The notes below the pieces were generated by a model. That model was not told where the DNA came from, ran no database searches, and saw nothing but the letters and a program-made list of their open reading frames with translations. Below are positions 34,401-46,600 of a stretch of 64,000 nucleotides of DNA, piece by piece (the stretch's first letter is position 1; each line of letters opens with the position of its first letter). The DNA comes from Planoprotostelium fungivorum (taxonomy: Eukaryota > Evosea > Variosea > Cavosteliida > Cavosteliaceae): assembly GCA_003024175.1 (NCBI GenBank), contig MDYQ01000448.1, positions 124,001 through 188,000 on the forward strand. The letters run 5' to 3'. The translations under genes were made by a program, and so were the position numbers.

Positions 34401-37400
34401 ACCCCACGAGAGACCCTGTCGTCCGTTCAGCGAAATTCCCGTGAAATTTCGCGGAGATGTCTCACCTATGACGGGGTTGGGTAACGCGGCACCGCAAGCG
34501 CGGGAAAGCATGGCACAGCAGAGGGAGATGGAGATGAGAATGAAGAGGAAGAAGAAATATCTTCCGGCCTCGTTATTCAGCCCGGCCATCCAATAGACGA
34601 TGGAGCCGAAGACCACCGTCTCAACCAATGTCCCAGGAATACTCCATATGATGCTCGAAATGTAATAAGGAAATACGGCGTAATATTTTGCACCTGGGAA
34701 GCGTTGTAGACGGATGAAAATCGGCGAAATTTCACCTCTCTGCCGGTAGTAGATCTCTCGTTCTCCGAACAGACGGGGGATGTTTGCTACAGATGTGAAA
34801 GTGAGATGGGCTATGGTGAAGAACATGAGGCCTGCCACTTGGGATGCATCCAGTTGAGATTGATCTCTTCTGAAGAAGAGTGCACCTGTCGATGTGTCAC
34901 CATGGATGATCATGTGATGATGATCATCATCATCGTACGGTGATCGTGATCGCGATGAAGAAGATCGTCGCGATCAGGTGATGTCACGTATGATATCGTA
35001 CGTACCCAAGATGAGAGCGATGAAGATCTCGTTGAGAACTACGATGGCCAATCCAACGAGATCTCTCTTGAAATTGATGAAACCTCTCCACACGTTGATC
35101 TTGATCTGTCCCCAGCGACTCAGTGGATATTTCCTCCTCGGTTTCGACTCCACTTTGTCTTCTTCTATCTATCGCGTGTCAGGCCCAGGGAAGGAGTCTC
35201 AATCAAATGAACCGTTGTAGATGGATGGATGTCATCACCTTGACGTCCTTGTTCTTCTTCTTTGTCTTGTGGGCGGTTAGGTCAGCTGCTTCTTGTTCGT
35301 TGAAACCTGCGGGGGTGAGTTTCGTTCGAATGAAGCGTTGTAGATCACCATCTTCTCTACCCTGACCCTCTCCCCTGGGAGAGGCTACGACAGCCACGGC
35401 GGTGTGGTGTTTCTTGGAATGTTCCTCAGAATTTTCCTTGGAATTCTCCAATTCTTCTCCGTCTTTGTGATATTTCGCCGGGTTTTCCATGTGTTCGTCC
35501 ATCTCTCCTTGTCTCTCCTTCGCCATATCTGATTCCCTCCAGCACTTGACGAAATCTAAAAAAGTGAGAAAAATCCCACCGTCTACAAACGTGTAGACCC
35601 TCACCCTCTCGATTGTGCGCCTTGACTTTCTCTTCTTCTCCTTCTTTGGCGGGAAACTTTTCAGGATGGTCGACAATCTCCGACAAAAACTCCGACACCG
35701 AATACGTCGATGGGCAAAAGTAACCCAGATCGTTAAAGTATTTCTCCGCCTTCAAAATGGGTCCCTTTTTCCATCAATATTTCCGTCTCGTTGTAGACGC
35801 TCACCTGGTAGGCGATCTGTCCTCCGGAGAGGATGATGAGAGTATCGAAGAGAGACAAGAGGTCCCATGAGGGTTGTAGAAGGGCACACAAGACAGGAGT
35901 GCCCAATCCACTCAATGTCTTTAAACTCTTTCCTACGTCGAGTGACGAAGAAGAGTCGAGACCGGTCGTCGGTTCGTCCAAGAGGAAGAAATTGGGACCT
36001 GGCGAGTTGTAGAACGGTCCCAAAAAATGGCGAGTTGTAGATGAGACTCACCCTTGACCCATTCGACACCGATGGTGACTCTTCTCTTCTCTCCACCGGA
36101 TACACCTCTTAATGATTCACCACCGACCATCGTGTCTGAGACGTGCTTGAGGCCAAGCAGCTGCAAGACTAAATCGACTCTCTCGTTCTTCTGCTCGTCG
36201 GAGTAGGTTTCGGGCATCTACAACGGTTCAATTGAATGCGACGGACGTATAGGAGTGAAACCTGACACCAGGCGGCGAACTGCAGGGTCTCTTTCACGGT
36301 GAGGCGTGGGTAGTGTAGATCTCCTTGTACACAGTAAGAGACGTTGCGGTGCCATCTACAACTCGTCAGGAGGTCACATACGTACGTTACGTACCTGTTA
36401 TCCTGAGGTTGACCGTTGAGGGTGACGGTACCGGAGATATCACCTTGTCTTCTTCCGGCTAAGATGTCGAATCTATAAATAGAATGAGGTGAGGCTTGTA
36501 TGGGAGGATGATTGTAGATGGAAAATAAAAGTCGAATGAAAAAAATTTAATCTTTCGTGAAGAGAGGATGATGATGATTGGAAGATGAGATGATGGAAGA
36601 TGAGACGCACAAGGAAGTCTTTCCACTTCGAGGTGAACCCAAGATGGCTGTCATCTCTCCCGGATGCATGATGAAACTGATGTTGTCCAGAACGGTCCTA
36701 CTCGAGTCAACACGAACCATGAGAGAGTCACTCTTAGAGGACAGACGATGACTCACATCTCCCGCTTCTCGCGGTGGATTTGTGGGTGTAAGAAGTCCTT
36801 CAGAGAGGGAATGCCCTCCTTCTGCTTCGTCACCACTTTGTAAGTGATGTTGCGAACCTTTCAGCGTGTGAGTCAATGATGACGAATCGAAAGAATTAAG
36901 TCGATTTTCGAAACTTTTCTTGTGGGGTAAGCGTAAGAAAAAGGATGATGATATTCGATGAGTTACCTCCAAGTATTGTCCCCTCTCAGCCACGTTGTAA
37001 CGACTCGAGTTCTTCTCTAACCATTCGGACAGCTTCATCTTCTTTCCATCGAATTCGACAGTGGGTTGAGGTCCAACTTTCGGTTTCTCCTCTCCTTCTT
37101 CTACAATCACCGTCAGAATCATTATGATCAGACTGCTCGATGATTTCGAATGGACTTGACCCACCAGCATCATCGTTCATTTCATCCTGCTCCATCTCGT
37201 TGTTGTGATCGTCATTGTTCGGTCCGTCGTCTTTCTCTTCTCGAGGTGATGCAGCTTCTTCAGGATCTTTCGTTCGATCAGACTTCGTATCACCACCGGT
37301 AGCGTTCGGCTGTCGAAACTATCTCCCTTCAACTCCCATCGGTCCACTTCCAATCACCTGCTCGTGTTGGGGGGCATGATTGCCTCCCATGCCTCCGCCG

Positions 37401-37432
37401 AGACCTCCCATAGACCCTCCAGTATCAGTCAT
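31418..37432 (-). CDS. Full-size ABCG (PDR-type) transporter
   Basis: About 1,430 residues, (NBD-TMD)x2, in some 25 exons. Start [17 protein letters not shown] at 37432, acidic leader, then NBD1 with Walker [13 protein letters not shown] (about 36640), signature [13 protein letters not shown], Walker [16 protein letters not shown] and [11 protein letters not shown] (Gln at the H-loop site). TMD1 runs about 35150-34170 with a Cys-containing loop before the end. NBD2 has [16 protein letters not shown], a degenerate signature [16 protein letters not shown], Walker [16 protein letters not shown] and ICTIHQPS (His kept). TMD2 spans about 32550-31430 and ends LRYIRHAKR-stop. One consensus and one degenerate site is normal for PDR-type ABCG pumps, which export drugs, lipids and small molecules at the plasma or vesicle membrane. 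A charged linker (about 35540-35430, many Glu and Lys) is inserted before TMD1. The introns are rich in the TCTACAACG word described under findings. Confidence 0.93.
31877..31896. repeat. Perfect 20-bp palindrome CATCTACAACGTTGTAGATG
   Basis: A perfect inverted repeat of the recurring TCTACAACG word, lying across the 3' splice site (TTGTAG) of an ABCG intron. A nearly identical 16-bp palindrome is at 53573-53588 in the RhoGEF gene. Confidence 0.9.
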
Positions 37433-39540
37433 GCGTTTCACGTGTTCGTGTTGCGTCCAATGTGAGGGAGATCGGGGCCGTCTCCGGCCTCGAATCCCGA
37501 GGAGAGCTCGTGGAACTCGTAGAAATTTTGCAACCGCTGGGATGGTGATAGAGCGGAATGAAATTTCAACTCCTAAGTTCCGGTACTTATTGTCCTGCAC
37601 AGAAGCTCCATCTACTCTGATCGACTTACGTTCCTGAAGAAGCTCATGAGACGATTGGGAGGGGCGTTGGTGAGGGCGCGAGGAGTCAAGAGTAGCATTC
37701 GTCGCCGCGTGATGACGTTTGACACACGACCGTGGAAGGATTTGATGTGTGGTGATCCCCACACCTCCCATTTTATTTCGCCAGTCTGCTCGAGTGCCAG
37801 CGGCACTCCCCCGTGTGTTACAAGAGACGACCACCGGAGGGATCTGTCCTCGGCTTTATTCGGAGCTTAGACTGTCATCGCATGCGTTTTATTCTTCCAG
37901 GTTCGACTCCTCCACTGAGAAGACCTCATTCCATACATCTTCTCCATAGTAATCTCTCAGAAACTTGATCATCTTGTGTGGTATTACCTATTAGATCGAT
38001 ACCACTTGGTCAATGGAAAGAAAAATGAGTGTCAAACAGACTTATCGGTGTTGAGAGAGAAGTTACGTCGTTGTGGGTGGTGTCGGTCTCATGTATCAAG
38101 TTCATGCTTTTTTGGACTGATGCATGCACGATCAAACCCAGGTCAATTTATGTTGACACTTCAGAGTTGATGTCGAGTCTATTGATTCGGGATGGTAAGG
38201 TTGCAACATGGTCTCGCGATGTGATGGTAGACGATGGGTATGGGCCTCACTCCTTTTGGGTAAGTCATCATTATCATCATCAAAAGTATCAGTTACAGCC
38301 ACTGATGCGACATCAGATGACGCACAGAGAGTCACGAGCAATTGGTATTGCGCAAGGGGACACGGCTCTCAACCGAATCTTTCTGGGCTACTTTGCCATC
38401 CTCTGGTCTCTCATGGCTCGGGAGACGTTGACTAAAAGACTTCAGCCAGGAGTATTCAAGAATGCAAAGGGATTCCACTAGGAATGTGCCCTCTGGGTCC
38501 TTTCCGCTGGCTGATGACGAGGGACTTTGTCACTGCACATTTTGGCCGGGTGATGAGGTACGCCAAGGTTGACACAGTGTCCCACAGGATACCCCAACTT
38601 GTATATAGGTGAGCCTTTCTCATTGTAATGAGTATACCCACACGGGCAACAGATTTGAGTTTGATGAAGGCCACTGGGACCACGGAATGCCCCGCCTTGC
38701 AACCGACGCGCAGTGGTACAATCGGGATGTCACTCTTCGTGAGAACTTTTCAACATCACGTACCCTTCTGATCTTTTGATATAGCATCCATCATCGGACC
38801 AGACGGAAAGGAACATAGTGGAACCCACGTCCGCTCGTTCTACACAATGATACAGTTCACAACCTGCACCAGATCATGGCGCATCTGTTACGATTTTGAA
38901 CAGGAGTCACAGATGGAACTGAACGGGAGATGGATTATTGCATGAAATGAAGATAACACAGACGATAACTGTCCTCTGTCATCGTTGGTGATCGACACAA
39001 TTTTTTACGATCACAAACGAAAACCAACAGCTCGATAAGTCAGAGCCAAACACGTCTTAGATCTCCTCAGTGGCCCCGGTTGGTATGATGGAAGCATCTA
39101 CAGTATATGCCTTCGGGTCCATATTCAAGTCTTAATCGATCACAAAGATCCCATTGCATGTTCTCAAACCACGATATTCTTTGAGATGCTTTCTACTCAC
39201 ATCAGAGAACGACAGAATTTGAAAATTTCAGAAGGAGATTGAAGTCATCGGAGAGAGCAATGCAGACTCCATTTGGTAAGAGAAACGAACAGACGTTCGA
39301 TCACTGATAAATCGATCTCACAATTAAAGGTGATGAAACATGGTACAATTTCCAGAGGCAACATTCGACCCAAAGGACTCTGATAACATCACGAAGTGAA
39401 CCGCCTCTGGAACATTATTGATAATGTCTAATCCACCTCATTGTCTCGTCAATCTACCATCTCATCACTCGTGGTGTTGTTATCCTCCACTCCATCACAC
39501 TTGCAGCCTGAACCACAGATAATCTTTCACTACGCTACAG
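37433..39540. other. Gene-poor stretch, no gene recognised
   Basis: About 2.1 kb upstream of the ABCG start. The first 400 bp (37440-37834) has long open minus-strand frames that merge with the ABCG first exon; they are Arg and Pro rich, without a motif, and probably leader or promoter. A 150-codon plus frame at 38029-38481 has no family resemblance and no splice support. A 19-bp word at 37947-37965 recurs at 43207-43225. The rest shows nothing I can name. Confidence 0.45.
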
Positions 39541-39579
39541 GTGAATTTTCTCTTCTCTTCTTTCTCTGACATCGAGCAG

Positions 39580-40290
39580 GAGAGGCGAGGAATGAGTGCG
39601 GACCTCGTGCAGAGTGAGTCGATCATCACATCGACATCATCAGATCGTGTAGCATCTTGTCATCAAACACATTCATCCGTGGATCTCGCCGCTCAAATCA
39701 CTCTCGTCGATAATCCTGAGCTTGTATAGGCAAGAGACCAAGGTGAGATATCCTCTCTCATTTATTTGCTCACACCAGTTCAACGTGATATCACGCTGTT
39801 ACCTATCGTGAAAGAATTAGGAGACAGCCATGTGCGCATCACAGATGAACTGATGGACGACGATCGTTGAATGATCGTGCTGACATTAGATTGGTCTGGA
39901 CAGAGGCAGAGGCAGGAGATTGGGAGGACATGGAGGAAAGATAATGTACGCTAGAAAATGCTATTGAGGGTGAGAGGTGGTGTTGTTGTTTGTCAAGAGA
40001 GGTGGCTGATCCTCTTCAGAAGATGAGCCTCATGCTGCTGCAGCTGATAAACAAGAGGGAGATCAAAGTCTAAGACAGCTTATTCAGGACAAGTCAGTAA
40101 GTACATCGTCTCATCCTTCCACCATCTCATCGTACGCCTACGTAAGCGAGGCAACGAGGAAATGGATGGAACGAGGAAGATGGCCAAAAGCGGTGTCTGA
40201 ACGAAAAGGAGATGTTGGACAAATAAAAGCGTTTATAGCGCAGTTTTTATACGATCGTGATATAAACAGTCTAGTGACTCAGATCTGATG
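39580..40290 (+). CDS. Possible small multi-exon gene, unrecognised
   Basis: Several open blocks with plausible GT-AG ends: an exon with MSADLVQSESIITS-like sequence (about 39591-39720), a block reading VQRDITLLPIVKELGDSHVR (about 39780-39865), and a last block ending KWMERGRWPKAVSERKGDVG then QIKAFIAQFLYDRD (about 40070-40290). The last block has balanced, protein-like composition. I could not join the first two blocks with canonical donors in one frame, so the model is incomplete. No domain is recognised; it may also be a decayed gene. Confidence 0.3.
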
Positions 40291-40818
40291 ATGATTCAAA
40301 TGATGTGTTAAATTAGAAAAATTAGCAATATGATTCTATACCTATCTTCTGTCGAGTGACGTTGTTACCACTCCGTTCAAATAGTCCAGTGGGTGTAATG
40401 CAATCAGATCTGATGATGACCTTGTGCTACAACTAGGACTTCCCTAAAGTCCCGGTTTTGTACCAAGCAGAACTGCCTTGAGTCGATCGTTTCCTAGAAG
40501 TTTAAACTTAAATTCCTCCATAACCTTTGCTCTCTCATATTTTCAGAAGATTCGCAAGTTGAAGGGTTACCGAAACGTCGAGAATTCTCGCGGTTCAAAT
40601 TCTCAAAGGTTCAATAATTCTTCAAGCGATGTGAAGGGTTTGGCATATGGAGAAATCTCTCACGAGGCATCTTGAGAAATGCAGACACTGGTAGAGGCGA
40701 GACCAGACGGTGATTCGTCGGTCGACATTGTTGAGTTGAGAACGCGGTCTTTCTCATCACTTCGGTTCCCACTTGGACACAGCCACCACACTGCCAGTTG
40801 AATTCGTCTTGACCCAAG
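40291..40818. promoter_or_regulatory. Upstream region of the surface glycoprotein gene
   Basis: About 530 bp. The part from about 40590 to 40818 is similar to the mirror-image flank of the shortened copy at 59773-60020, including a stretch just before the start codon with CACAGCCACCAC and AGTTGAA-TCGTCTTGA. So promoter and gene were copied together. The left part holds the repeated word CAGATCTGATGATGA (about 40278 and 40410). Confidence 0.5.
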
Positions 40819-43031
40819 ATGAGGTTCAGTCTCTTCCTTCTGCTATCCATCCTCGGTCTTGTGTCGGCCCAGGTGATCACCTTCCCTTCCACAATACGAT
40901 GGTGCGATCATCAAGACGTGGCTGACTCAAAACCAGGTGTATATCTACAACATCACCTCTGTCCCTCCTAGCGGATTCTTCACACCCCTTCTCAGCCCTT
41001 CGACTGCCTCCATCTTTGTTGTGGGTCGATACGGACCCGACCACACGACTCGAGTGTCTGCCGTCTGTGATGGACGATTCCTCGATCACAACGAAGTCAT
41101 CTCCACCTCGCAATCCATGCAGCTGGTCTGCTCTACCTTCCAAGCCGTTCTCTTTGCAGTTGGAACGTCTTCCGTGTCTACACCCCTGGGTGTCGTTCTC
41201 AATGTGACTCAATACGGTGAGAAGTATACAGCTCTGCAAGCTTTCTGACTCTGAGCAGCTGGACCGATGACTATCATGCCGGACCAGACTTACGTCCCGT
41301 CCAACCCAGTCATCTACGTCTACAACTCTTCCACACCCTTCTACACTTATCGAGACTATCCAATCAGAGACTTTTGGGGTTTCTCGTGGAGGCACGTGGC
41401 CCGGGCTGGAGAATCTGTCCAATTAACCACATACTGTGAGTGTCCTCCATGCATTACACGATTGACTCTCTCCACAGCTTATCCGTACTATGCCACATCT
41501 CTACCCGAGTCTTACGTGATCAGCTATACTGGTGATTCAATCACCGCCCAGTACCAGGACCGCGTCTGTTCGAAAGTAGATGCCCTCCTTCTCTCGAGCC
41601 GGTCCAACGATTCCTCTCCTCATGTGAATGTCTCCTCCTGCACCATCGAACTAACATAGAGCAGTACATTTCCGCCCAGTCCTGTGGATACGAGCAAGCG
41701 TACAGTTACGACAAAGATATGATGTTGGACCTCATACCAGCGGGTACTCCTCCCACGGTGTCCATCAAGACTAGTGGTGACTACACTCTTCAGTGTCAGT
41801 CTTACGGCAACGTCAATGCTATGTACGCTCTCGTCAACTTCCGTGGAGTCGATATGTTCTACACAAATATCCATGTCTTTCCGCCCACACGTTTCATGGG
41901 TACAATGGATTCCAGCGTCATCTCTACTGTCTTTTATTGTGGTGGTAATTCTACTCGCAATGTGAGCGTAACGGTTGTACCTGGTGAGAGACAGAGATCG
42001 GATGGATGGAACTGATGTCTCACAGCCACGAATATACTGGTGGACCACTCTTACGATGCCAAGTCTGACGGCCCCACTTATGACAATTACACCATCAGCC
42101 CCGGATTCATTCGGATGCAACATGAAGGGCTGAATATCTACGGACCGTTTATAATCGAATCCTGGTGAGCTAACATCTCCACTCGATGTTGGAACTTAGA
42201 CAGCCCCATCACTACCACCACTCTCTTGTCCACTCGTACCCAAGAATCGTTTGCTGGTGACATTGTAAATCTATCTCGCCCTCACCTTCTACAGCTTGCT
42301 CTGATGTCACTGGAAACAAGACACAGTTGATCGATTCTTACTTCACCATCTTGTTCATCAAGCCTCCCGCTGGCTACTGCTTGGTAGGGTCAGGTTACCC
42401 TGACTCTCCATACATGAACGCAGCTTCGCCTTCTACCAACGCCACAGTGTTCACTGACACCTACACTGTGACCTGTGACGTCGATCACCTGGCCGTCCAG
42501 TCGGCCACTCGCAACCAATTCACGCTCAAATTTGTCCTCGGTGAGTGTCATACAGAAGTAGACGACTGACCTCAGCAGTGAGTGTGCAACAGGGTGGAGT
42601 GTACGGAAAGCAGCAGGAGTTCGACGCTCTTCTCATCCTGGAATATCCCGCCGTGTCCAGTTTGTCCGTAGCTTCTCTCGTCGGCCTGCCTTCTTCCAAC
42701 TTCCAGTTCAATCCCCCGCAGATCACAGAGTATTCTGACCCGGCTCAATACAACCGTGCCGTTGGTCCCAACAGTCCTAAGACGAGCAACATCTTGGTCG
42801 TTGCTGGTAATGGACCGTTCGTGTACTATCTGTCGTCAGGTGAGAGAGAAGATGTATGGAAGAGATGATGACGTGAGGGCAGATAACAGTGGTACCCAGT
42901 GGACCACACAAGTCACCGTCAGCACTTCACAGGACATCACTGTCAGCAGAACTACGACATACAGCGGTGCATCACAGAACAAGGCAACGCTGATCGTCTT
43001 GGCATTCTTTGTCTTGATCGCACTCTTCTGA
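40819..43031 (+). CDS. Secreted or surface-anchored glycoprotein, unknown family
   Basis: About eleven exons. Start MRFSLFLLLSILGLVSAQ at 40819 is a classical signal peptide. The mature part is Ser/Thr/Tyr rich with many N-glycosylation sequons (for example YNIT, YNSS, NDSS, GNST, RNVS), beta-rich blocks such as VCDGRFLDHNEVISTSQSMQ, regularly spaced Cys, and a C-terminal hydrophobic segment NKATLIVLAFFVLIALF-stop at 43031. A hydrophobic end with no basic tail, after a Ser/Thr/Gly-rich stretch, fits a GPI attachment signal. No enzyme motif is seen, so a surface coat or adhesion protein is likely. A paralogue with its middle removed lies at 58914-59772 on the other strand. An unspliced stop near 41658 shows that an intron must lie there. 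Confidence 0.75.
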
Positions 43032-43647
43032 GGATAAATCTGCTCTCTCACCTGATGTGATTCGGTTCCGTGTGATTCCTCCGTCAAATAGTGGATGCCC
43101 GACTTGATTCAGACCCGTAGAACATGTCATGGTGGATGCAGGGTCATATGCGCCCGCTCTTGTTCTTCCATGTACGTCAGGAGTCTTTATCCGTTCCTCT
43201 TCTTCCTAGTAATCTCTCAGAAACTCGGATCCGAAATATCTGGGGGTCATTTTGCGGCCCTTGGCGGTCTAACGCCTTGTAAGGAAAGATATCTCGTAAT
43301 ATGATGTTCGATGACTCCACCGATGTCCTCCTCGATGATTCTCTTATTTATCCTCTCTGGTGACGAGAGAGGAGAGAGAGTGACGTGGACAGGAATTGAG
43401 GATGGAGACACGCCTGGTGAAGAACGTCATCGGGAAGATGATCACGAGGGAGAGAACGGTCATCATCTTCGCAGAGTCCAATCGCATGGAACCGTTACAC
43501 TGCAACCCAGCGAAAAATGGTCAGGAACCGCAGGCCAAATCTGTTTATCGTTTTAAGCCGATTTTGCAGTATTTCGCGTCTTGACCCTCAATCCAAACTA
43601 CAACTCTGCTGGGAAAGGATAAAAAGTCTTTCAAACTCTCTCTTCTA
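43032..43647. other. Convergent intergenic region
   Basis: About 600 bp between two stops. Small frames only (60-80 codons) with no protein-like pattern. The 19-bp word shared with 37947-37965 lies at 43207-43225. Nothing else seen. Confidence 0.5.
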
Positions 43648-46600
43648 TTACACGCGTTCACTCGTTATGGAATCATTCCCGAGGGGTAGGGAAGTGTAGG
43701 CTGTGTCGGTGATCTCGGCGTTGACTTGCCTGTCTATGGAATGGTGTGTGTCCTCTAGTAAGGTCTCGTCCAATGTTTGAGTCTTGCCCGTCAGCCAGGC
43801 CACGATCTGTACGAAGGGAGGTCTATCTTCTGGATTCTGTGACCAACATCCTTCTACCTTCAGCTCCTCTCACATTCAATCGAACTTACTTCTCATCAAT
43901 TTCGTCATATCGGGATTGAAGCTGTCAGGAATGATGGGCCTGAGGTCTTCGTTGGATACACACAGGGCCGCTTGGAGTGCGGATAGTTCGGGGTAAGGCT
44001 CGGACTTGAACATGATCTGTCCACATCATCAGCTATCATCGTCATCATCTGAGACATCACCTCCCAGATCATGATCCCAAAACTGTAAACGTCTGATTTG
44101 GGCGAGTAGACTCGCTGTGTCAGGGCTGATCACGTTACGAGAGGGAAAGAGAGTCACACTCACCCTCCGGTGCCATCCATTTCAAGGGTCCAATGTTTGA
44201 CTGCGTCTTGTTTCCTTCTTCGTTGCTGACTTGTCGAGATAATCCAAAGTCGCTGACCTTCGCCACGAGCGATGCGTTGAGCAGGATATTCCTGGCCGCC
44301 AGGTCACTATACGAATGAGTCACGAGTGAAAGGTGTAGGGAATCACCGATGGATGATGTTTTCTCGATGTAGATGGAGCATTCCTTTGGCGATATCGACG
44401 ACAAACTTCACCAAGATATCAAACTCTGTGTACGGAAATTTCTTCAGGTACGTATCTACAATGCGTCAGTTGATTTCAGTTTGTTCCTCACCGAGGGATC
44501 CGCATTCGCAGAATTCAGTCACGAGCGAGAGAGGATCAGGAGGAATGGTAGTTCCGATGAACATGACTATCTCCCGTCAGACGATGAGACGTCACGAGAG
44601 ATATCTCACCCAGGTTAGGATGAGGTCTTAGACTCTGAAGCAGTGACACCTGCCCGAACATGATCACACATCCACATCCTCTCGACTCACCTCTTTGATG
44701 AATTCTTCCAACTGCTCGCGAGACACAGTCTGGCTGAGTAGTTGTTTGATGGCCACCTTCGCACCCCTCCACTCACCACTGTACACCACACCGAACCCTC
44801 CGTATCCTATCTCACACATTCCCTTGAATTCACTGTAGTCGATCACGACCTTCTTTGCATTACCCAAATCCAGCGTGTTGAGATTGATCTGGTGGATTCA
44901 GTCGTGATGGATCGAGTGGCGGCTCACCGTGAAGTTTTTCTTCTGCCTCCGGGCGTTCTGTCTTCGAAGAACGAAAACTGTGATGATGATGGCGATGATC
45001 AAGAGGACGACTGCGGTTGCCGCCACGATGCCAAAGATAGCACCTGGTGACAGCAGGGCTGCGGTTTCTGTCTTCTCCCTGCATGTGTAGGTGCTCCCTT
45101 GGATGTCTGGATTTCCAGAATTGCACACGACAGAGGATGATGTCGCACCGACCATTCGAATGGAAGTGGAATCCGCTAACCATGTCGTATGACCGTTGAG
45201 TCTGTTGTTGGAGAATCTGTGTCATGGTTCAACATCAATCGAATGAAAGGTGATAGAATGAAGAGTGATAGAATGAAGTGTGATAGAATGAGAATCTGGG
45301 TCACGTTATGATGCCCGTAGAGAATGCGGCGAGAGCTGTTCCGTACTGCGCCGTGTTATCTGAGATCGTTCAATATCGATCTACAACGAGCTATCACCAA
45401 TCTATTGGACGTTGGCTATGTTGACCGTTCCGTTGACTGCGATAGCTCCACCATATTGTGCTTCATTTCCCGTGAAGACTCCTCCATCTACAACGGGCGT
45501 GGAGGAAGATGACAGTACATACAACGCTCCTCCGTTGACAGCCACATTCTGTGAGAATCGATTGCGTACGATCTGTGTCGTCGTCTGCTGTCTCTTTTGT
45601 TCTGTCGATACGTCGACATAGAGACCACCACCGTTCGTGATGGCTCTGTTTCCCCTCCAGATGTTGTTCGTCACGTTGATGTCTCGTGCACCTGATTCCA
45701 TGTCCATCTCACGTTCGTTCGCAACGAGTCTCGTCACCTCGTATGAACAGGGCACCACCGTGCAGAGCATCGTTGGAATCGAAAGTCGTGTTGTAGATGG
45801 AAGCACTGATGGCATTGTAGACGGCCACCGCTCCTCCTTGATTTCCTGTCTCCGGTTGGAATCGAACTGAAAGATGCGATCACCTGCGCTGTTGGCAGAG
45901 AAGGAAGAAGAAGACAACGAGATCGTCGACGTGGATGAAAGTTGAAAGACTGATCCCGAATCTATCCATCGTTCAGTTTGTCATCTCGATCGACGTCCCA
46001 CCCGAACAAGAGTTATTGGAAAAGGTACTCTGATTCACATCCATGACGTTGACTATTCCTGAGAATCGAAATGCGCCTGGTTCAAGGTCAGTCGGAGCGT
46101 GGGAAGGATGATTCGCCTCCTGTGTTGTGACTGACGTCGGTTCCGTTCAGACGAAATTCTCTCAGTCCATGTAGGAACATGCAACCTCCGCTTGCTGCCG
46201 AATTATGCTCGCAAACACTGTTGTAGATCCACAATGTGGCGTGACCTCTACTCGAAGCCTGGACGGCTCCTCCTCCCTTGTTCGCCGTGTTGTATGCAAA
46301 TCTCGAGTTGTAGATGTACGTATTGTTGGGCAGCTCTGATATGAACAGAGCACCACCGTTGTTCTCTGCATCGTGGTTGGACATATTGCAATGATTCATT
46401 TCAAATCGAGATGGTGTTCCGGCCACGTAGACACCACCTGTCACTCTTCAGAAGACAGAAATTTCGTTGAATATACCTCCGTCACCCGAACTAGCCGTGT
46501 TGTTGTTGAATGAGGAAGAGTCGTAGACGATAGAAGAGGAGTTGGAAAAAGTTCGAACGAAAGCGGCACCATACAGACCTGCCGTATTTCCCTCCCATTC

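Noticed and set aside
37435-37834. Minus-strand frame as an extra N-terminal part of the ABCG transporter
   Set aside because: It runs open into the first exon but is Arg/Pro-rich without motif; the Met at 37432 begins the Gly-rich then acidic leader that splices cleanly to the NBD.
38029-38481. 150-codon plus-strand frame
   Set aside because: No family resemblance, low-quality composition, no splice partners, in a stretch where chance frames are common.
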